Assembly (NCBI RefSeq): GCF_040869045.1
Contig: NC_090319.1
Coordinates: forward strand, 56,950,779 to 57,014,778
Direction: 5' to 3'
Source of the DNA: Eurosta solidaginis
Lineage: Eukaryota > Arthropoda > Insecta > Diptera > Tephritidae
DNA: 64,000 nt
This document shows, one piece after another, positions 58,134-64,000 of this stretch (positions are counted from its first letter, which is position 1; each line of letters begins with the position of its first letter). Below the pieces are notes generated by a model. It was not told the DNA's origin. It ran no database searches and was given only the letters and a program-made list of their open reading frames with translations. Made by a program: the position numbers and the translations under genes.

Positions 58134-60859
58134 AGTTGCTTCCCACTTTTTATTTTAATTTTCGCCGGTTTTTAAAACACTAGAGCAGTGTTGCCAGAAC
58201 TTTTTTGCAGAAAAAAAGTTATGGACAAAAATTAAAGGCTAAAAGAAGCGAAATAAAATTTTTCAAAGCTAAGAATAAATATAAATAAATGTAAGGCGCG
58301 AAAACCTCCGAAGAGATTTTAGGCCAAGCTTCTCTTCCAATTTGCGGCGTGCTCCTTTTTAATTTTTCCTACAAATTGGCGTGACTGGACCTACTTGTTT
58401 TATGCCGACTCCGAACGGCATCTGCAAGGCAGAGGAGTTTTCACTGGGAGCTTTTTATGGCAGAAATACACGCGGAGTGCTTGCCAAACACTGCCGAGGG
58501 GCGGCCCTGCTTAGACAAATTTTCTTCTAATTGAAAAAAATTATTTCTAAAATTTTGATTTTGTTTTGTCTGGGGCGTGAACCCAGGATATTCGGTGTGA
58601 TAGGCGGAGCACGCTACCATCACACCACGGTGGCCGCCACTAAGAATAAAAGCTAAAAGTTAAAGGCAACTTGCCCATATACATAAATAAGTCTCAAAAT
58701 ATTTCAATATCACAGTGCTATTCATCATGAGATTATTTCTTATAACAAAGTCGTGGCAGCATACAAATCATGGCATTACAAAATCACAAACTCAGCCAGG
58801 TTACCTAGTTCAAGTCGATTCGCCTGAATGCACTAAATGTAAAATTTTGTTTTCAATTAATTTTTTCGCTGGCGATCTTATTGGCTCCATCAGTGCAAGC
58901 TTTATAAAATTACCAAGAAGCAAACGTGATTTTGAAATAAATTTTTAATTCAGTGTTTTATCACTTTTATTAGGCTCAACTTGTGACTAAAATCTACGAA
59001 ATTTTTTTGTTAATCGATCGAAACATCTAACCACCAAAACGAGACCTCTCGTTCTGATTCGTCCGTTGTTTCATCAACTATCTACAATATTCGTTTTTTG
59101 GAAAATCCGACATTACTCCTTTATGTGCCGGAATTGCCTTTGTTCTGCTACAATTAAATGATTGAACGATTTTTGAATCTGTGCAGTAGTAAAAAAGACA
59201 AATATCTAAATCGTGGCTACTTGCTTAAAAAGCACCAAAAGTTACAAAAAGGTACCAGCGCACTAAACAGAGTCCGGAGTGGCAACCGTGGTTTTCGCCG
59301 TGTGTTTGCGAACAGCCATAAAAGGAAATGTTAGTAACCCCAATCTAAATCAGCGAGTAGTTTGGGTTCGAAGCAAATATGTTAAGTGATGTCTCTTGTT
59401 GATTTATGCTCTTTGCAGTTGCTTCCTACTTTTCGTTTTAATTTTCGCCACATGTCAAAATACTAGAGCAGTGTTGCCAGAACTTCTTTATAGAAAAAAG
59501 GCTATATGTACAAAAATTAAAGGCTAAAAGAAGCGAAATAAAATTTTTTAAAGCTAAGAATAAAAGCTAAAAGTTATAGGCATCTTTTCAAGAGTTTTAC
59601 TAATTTTTGTCATAAAAACCATAAGCTCTGCAAAAAATGCGATTAGTCTAGGATGAATGTTTTAAAGATTAATTGAGGTTGGTGTAGTCAACGATTGCAT
59701 ATGCACAAACAAAAGGAAGCAGTCAAACTACCTGGCATTTTTCTTTTGAATGTAGTGTATGAATGCAGTTAAAATATTTTTCGATTAGTGGCAAGCAAAA
59801 CGGTAAAGGAAACGGTTACTCAAAATGCAAAAATTAAAATTTTGTGTTTATTTTATACTGCTTCTCCTATATTTCTGTCAATTAAACCTACATTTGTGCA
59901 TCGTTGCAAGCACAAAAATTTATTGATTTCAATGACGTAAAAATACATGGAAGAATAAACAGATGGAACGTTATATGACTGTCATATAGTGTTGTTAATT
60001 GAGTTAACATTGTCGCGTTCGTTAATCTACGAGCATCAGCCTATCGTCTAAGGAATGTAAAATTTCGCCAAAGCTTCGGGAAGATTCTCATAAAATACAT
60101 GAAAATGTCCCGTCAGGAACCCAGACTTGCCCATACACATAAATAAGTCTCAAGATATTTCAATATCATAGTGCTATTCATCATCTGATGTATGAAAATT
60201 AATGAGATCATTTCTTATAACAAAGCCGTGGCAGCATACAAATCGTGGCATAACAAAATCGGGGCAATATTTCGTACAGAATAAGAAAAGGGATACAAAC
60301 TCAGTCATTTTGCAGAGTGACAGGTTACCTAGTTCAAGTCAATTCGCCTGAATGCACTAAATTTAAAATTTCATTTTCAATAAATTTTTTCGCTGGTCAT
60401 CTTATTGGCTGCATCAATGGCAAGATTTATAAAATTACCAAGAGGCAAACGTGATTTTGAAATAAGTTTTTAATTCAGTGTTGTATCACTTTTATTAGGC
60501 TCTAATTGAGTTAATAAAATCTATGACAAAATTTGTTTGTTAATCGATCGAAACATTTAACCACCAAAAATAGACCTCTCGTTCTGATAAGTCCGTTGTT
60601 TCATCAAGTACATGTATACAAAAAGCGTTTTTTGGAAAATCCGACATTACACTTTTATGTGCCGGAATTGCCTTTGTTCTGCTGCAATTAAATGATTGAA
60701 CGATTTTTGAATCTGTGCAGTAGTGAAAAAGACAAAAATATCAAAATCGTGGCTACTTCCTTAAAAAGCACCAACCAGTAACCACAATCTTAATCAGCGA
60801 GTAGTTTGGGTTCGAAGCAAACATGTTAAGTGATGTCTCTTGTTGATTTATGCTCTTTG
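58134..60859. repeat. Tandem duplication of a 1.3-1.4 kb segment
   Basis: Unit 1 (58134-59415) and unit 2 (59416-60859) both start with cagttgcttcc and end with gttgatttatgctctttg. They share agagcagtgttgccagaact, agtctcaaaatatttcaata (with small changes) and tccgacattac. Unit 2 has about 530 bp (near 59590-60120) missing from unit 1; unit 1 has the SINE insertion. Confidence 0.85.
58280..58639 (-). mobile_element. tRNA-headed SINE, copy f, with 11-bp target duplication and surviving empty site
   Basis: A 360-bp minus-strand copy flanked by exact ctaagaataaa at 58269-58279 and 58640-58650. The second unit of the surrounding tandem duplication reads aaagctaagaataaaagct at about 59560 with no insert. 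Head at the right, A/T tail at the left. Confidence 0.93.
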
Positions 60860-61910
60860 ATATTAGTAGATCAAAAAAAAAAAGCTAATCGAGTAGGTTT
60901 ACGCTAACTCATATTACATTATTTCAGTTAAGGCACAATTCTAGCAATACACATTATATCACAAAATTAAAAAATTGTTGGTTTCCTAATCAATCTGTTA
61001 ACATGACTGAACAACATCTACACTAATCACTGACAACTGGCTCTGCAAAAACTAAAAATTCTATTGGCGCACAAGGGATACAATTTCTTTTTCCAGTTTT
61101 CAGTAACATTTTTTAGTTAAAGTAGATATGATTTCATATTAAGATATCACATCACAAATGCCAATATTGAATAAGCTATCAACGCAGCAACCAAATATAT
61201 TTGTGTGTTTGCTTTTATGGCAACAAATATATGCACGACAGCGATTTTGATTGCGAAATTCTAAACGTGTGCCATTTAGAAAAAAGCACACATATACATA
61301 CAAGCATACACTAACGAAACGGAACCATTTTATATTTTATATAAATTTAACTACGTTTCCGCTTTCACCCAAATTCATTTGCACTAGAAATTTCATTTGC
61401 ATGCAAAACAAGTTTCGTAAAGCTTAACGCCATAAACACAATGCCACTAATAATAATTGAACTTGTCATCAATGGCAGTGTGTACACGAAGCGGAACTGA
61501 AGATAGGAAAGGAAGCGGAAACGGTAACGGAAAATAGGTGAAATGCTTATGACATGTTATTAAATAGGTAAGTTAGTTAAGTGGTTATTGTAAAACGGAA
61601 GCTAAATATTTAACAAATAAAGAAGGAGAAGATTATAAATATGATACAATTGCCAAAATATCTGAATTTACCATTAAAGATAGTTAAGTAATTTAAAAAT
61701 AGAGTTTTAGTTTAGCGCAAAATGGAGGGATATAAACTAAGCTTTTCGAGTGCAAATTTTAATGGAATTTCCTTGGTATAACGACGCTAAATATGGAATA
61801 AGTGAATATCACACATCGAGATCTGAAGAGAGCTTTTGAAGGCATGAATACCAACGGGCGATTCAATACCCACCGAACTGTATACTCAATTTTATAATAC
61901 ATTGACATAC

Positions 61911-62392
61911 TGTGGCGAATATTAGCATTTCGATACATCACTATGGTGCTAGTAAATAAATGCACAACAACAGCAAAGTAAGCAACCACACATTTGTACC
62001 TACATGTAAACATAAAATCAAGCCACACATACATGCAAACAGCGAAGCTAAGATCAAAGAGATTATTTCACATACACACATCTAGCCAGCAGCAAACAGC
62101 GAAGAGAATGCTTCACATACATGTACACGGCAATAAAGTGAGCACATGACAGATGTACATGTTGTAGCCATAAGTTAATACGAGATACATAAAATAAAAT
62201 AAATAAGCAACTATTCGAGATGGCTGTTCGCGAAAACTTTAGACCGTGGCAGAAATAGGTTAACGAGGCGAACTAACAGTACAAAAGCAGTTTGAGTAAC
62301 TGTGAAGTAATACTACCAAAGTAGTGTTGTAAATAAAGAACCTTTTGCTAAATTGAATATTTGAGTTATTTATATGGCAGTTCAGCGGACTA
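61911..62392 (+). mobile_element. Solo LTR-like element, right end truncated
   Basis: Starts TGTGGCGAATATTAGCAT, like the other two LTRs, with gtaaataaagaacc (poly(A)-like) and gaatatttgagttattt near the right, matching gaatatttgagtgttct in the LTR at 37.8 kb. The terminal ATTCGTTACA is missing. Confidence 0.6.
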
Positions 62393-62639
62393 AATAAAAT
62401 AGTGTATATTGCGATTTGCCTAAAATTTTGTATAGGGGTCCTTTAGTGATTTAATTTATACCAGGGGACGACTTACTCCAAAAAATCTTATTTATAGTGA
62501 GATTCGCTCGAAATTTGATACAGGGGTATTTGACAAAGATGATATTTGGAAACTCTGTATTCCGGGAAATGGACCAGTGGCGCACCACAAAATTTAATTT
62601 TTGGGGCAATTTGTTAGAAATGCATTGTTCAGCATTTCG

Positions 62640-62880
62640 AAAAAGGAAATAAGAGATCGGTGACTGAGTACATGAGGGGAAGAAAGAGAACTGAGGTTTA
62701 GGGAGAGGAAGAAAGCGTGAGTAGGAAAGGGATATAAAAATGAAGAAAAGGCCAGGGGACGATGGAACGGGAAGAAAAAGAATAGAGAAAGGTTGAGCGA
62801 TGTTGAGGGGGGGGGGGGGGGAATAAAGTGGGAGTAGAAGAAAGAAAATTCTAGAAACTAAAAGGAAGGAATTTTAATGG
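62640..62880 (+). repeat. Purine-rich tract with a long G run
   Basis: GA-rich for about 240 bp with an uninterrupted G run near 62806-62821. The poly-G length may be unreliable in assembly. Confidence 0.7.
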
Positions 62881-63039
62881 GCAGGAGAATTTGTCCTTTA
62901 TCTATCTTTATCTTATTTATAAAAATGAAAGCGGTTTTAAAAATTGCGCTAGTTTCATATAGTTTCGTAAAGTTACATATATACAAATAAATGTAATCGG
63001 TCGATCACGTATTCAATATTTGGTAAGGAGATTACATAT

Positions 63040-63345
63040 ATGAGGAAATTGAGGCGAGAGAGAGTGAATGGAAGAGGAAGTTGTAGTGAGAGTGGGACCA
63101 GGTCTGGAAGTGGGAATGGGTATGCGAAGTTTAGCAAAAGTAGGAGTGGGATCGGAAGTGCAGGTGGGATTGGGGAGTGGGAGGCAGACAAATTGAATAA
63201 GGGAAGGACAAGAATTAAAGGAACGATGGAAGATAGAGTAGAAGAGAATGGAACATATAGTGAAGACGGGAAGCGAGGGCCCCAGCGGGTTAGGTGGCTT
63301 AGAATATACACGCGTGCAGGTATGCCTGTCGTAAGAGGCGAATAA
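63040..63345 (+). other. Purine-rich ORF, not a gene
   Basis: The 101-codon frame is almost all Arg, Gly, Ser, Glu and Lys because of the GA-rich sequence; its end runs into the shared interspersed module. No domain. Confidence 0.15.
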
Positions 63346-63600
63346 AATACCAAATTGATTCAAGGGGGTGTGTAGCGCAACCCTTTCAAGGTTTAGTCCA
63401 CGCAAAACATAGCTTCTCCAACCCAATTGTCAACCTTACCTAGTCGTGGCGAACCATATTACTTTAACAGCCGATGCTCTGTTGACCCCACTTCCTCATG
63501 CATCTAAGTTAATGGTGCTTGTTACCGGAACGTATCGGATCTGCATCGGGAAAAGGACCATCAACATCGATAACGAGTGTCCTTATGGCTGCAACAAGAA
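63283..63600 (+). repeat. Interspersed module, fullest copy
   Basis: Contains agcgggttaggtggcttaga, atgcctgtcgtaagaggcga, caattgtcaaccttacctag, ccggaacgtatcggatctgc and ggaccatcaacatcgataac in order. Partial copies occur at 11.8, 15.2, 23.3 and 31.2 kb. Probably a LINE leader. Confidence 0.65.
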
Positions 63601-64000
63601 TAACAACACGAAAAGCGAGGCTCAACTTTTAAATATAGGTAAACCAATTTTCAGGCAACAATTTTATTCCAGCTTTTTTGTTTATCCTCGTTATCTTTTT
63701 TGGCAGATTGAGGCTGTAGCTGAATTTGTAATTGTAGTCAATTGAGCTTTAACTCTTTCAATACTAATCCTATGATATTTTTCTAAATTTTTAAGTTAAT
63801 GCAACGATCTAAAAGCACACAATGATCGGTTTAATAAATTTCAATTAAAATGCTCTGCTATTATTGTGTTCGAAATTCTCAAAAAAAAAAAAGAAATATT
63901 AATTAACTAAAACCACAATAGCTGCAGTGTTTATAAAATATGCAGCACTTGCTTTGCAAAAAAGAAGCCACTATTTGAAATAGTTTATGAATTTATGAGA

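Noticed and set aside
62973..63426. Pro/Leu-rich antisense ORFs of 126 and 137 codons and the Arg/Gly-rich sense ORF
   Set aside because: All three overlap one purine-rich stretch; composition artefacts.

Overview
The window looks like a higher-dipteran nuclear genome, most likely a tephritid fruit fly. It is AT-rich, has a few conserved insect genes with long introns, and carries many small transposable elements. The species cannot be fixed from the sequence alone.

The backbone is one gene on the minus strand, Furin-like protease 1 (Fur1). Seven exons can be placed with GT/AG junctions and matching phases: end of the prodomain (36581-36826), start of the catalytic domain (33940-34068), the main catalytic exon (32957-33831), two P-domain exons (32669-32842 and 26061-26179), then two exons that each start with a version of the last P-domain strand (24289-25784 and 13627-13781). 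The first coding exons and the Cys-rich/transmembrane 3' exons were not found and probably lie outside the window. If so, everything from about 36.8 kb to 64 kb is 5' intron and 1-13.6 kb is 3' intron.

Two other genes lie inside Fur1 introns on the plus strand. An RNF4-type RING-finger protein (29404-30585, intronless) is in the 6.5-kb intron. A divergent paralogue of the mitochondrial complex I subunit NDUFS2, resembling Drosophila ND-49L, is in the 5' intron (39541-41149, with one 61-bp intron).

The rest is mostly repeats. Four copies of a hairpin-ended, Helentron/DINE-like element carry a 130-bp minisatellite (1-2180, 16.7-18.5, 48.7-50.3, 51.3-52.1 kb). A SINE with a tRNA-like head has at least six recognisable copies, two with clear target-site duplications. 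There are three related solo LTRs, broken LINE copies of at least two kinds, a clustered foldback MITE with GGCGAAT ends, a mariner-type MITE, a 642-bp long-TIR element, several long perfect hairpins, a 119-bp tandem array and a 1.3-1.4 kb tandem duplication.

I see no CRISPR array, operon, rRNA or canonical tRNA gene and no clearly new molecular system. The most informative signals are the Fur1 exon choice (including a phase-compatible internal donor and a stop-free 108-bp intron), the two nested genes, and a SINE insertion whose empty site survives in an adjacent tandem copy.
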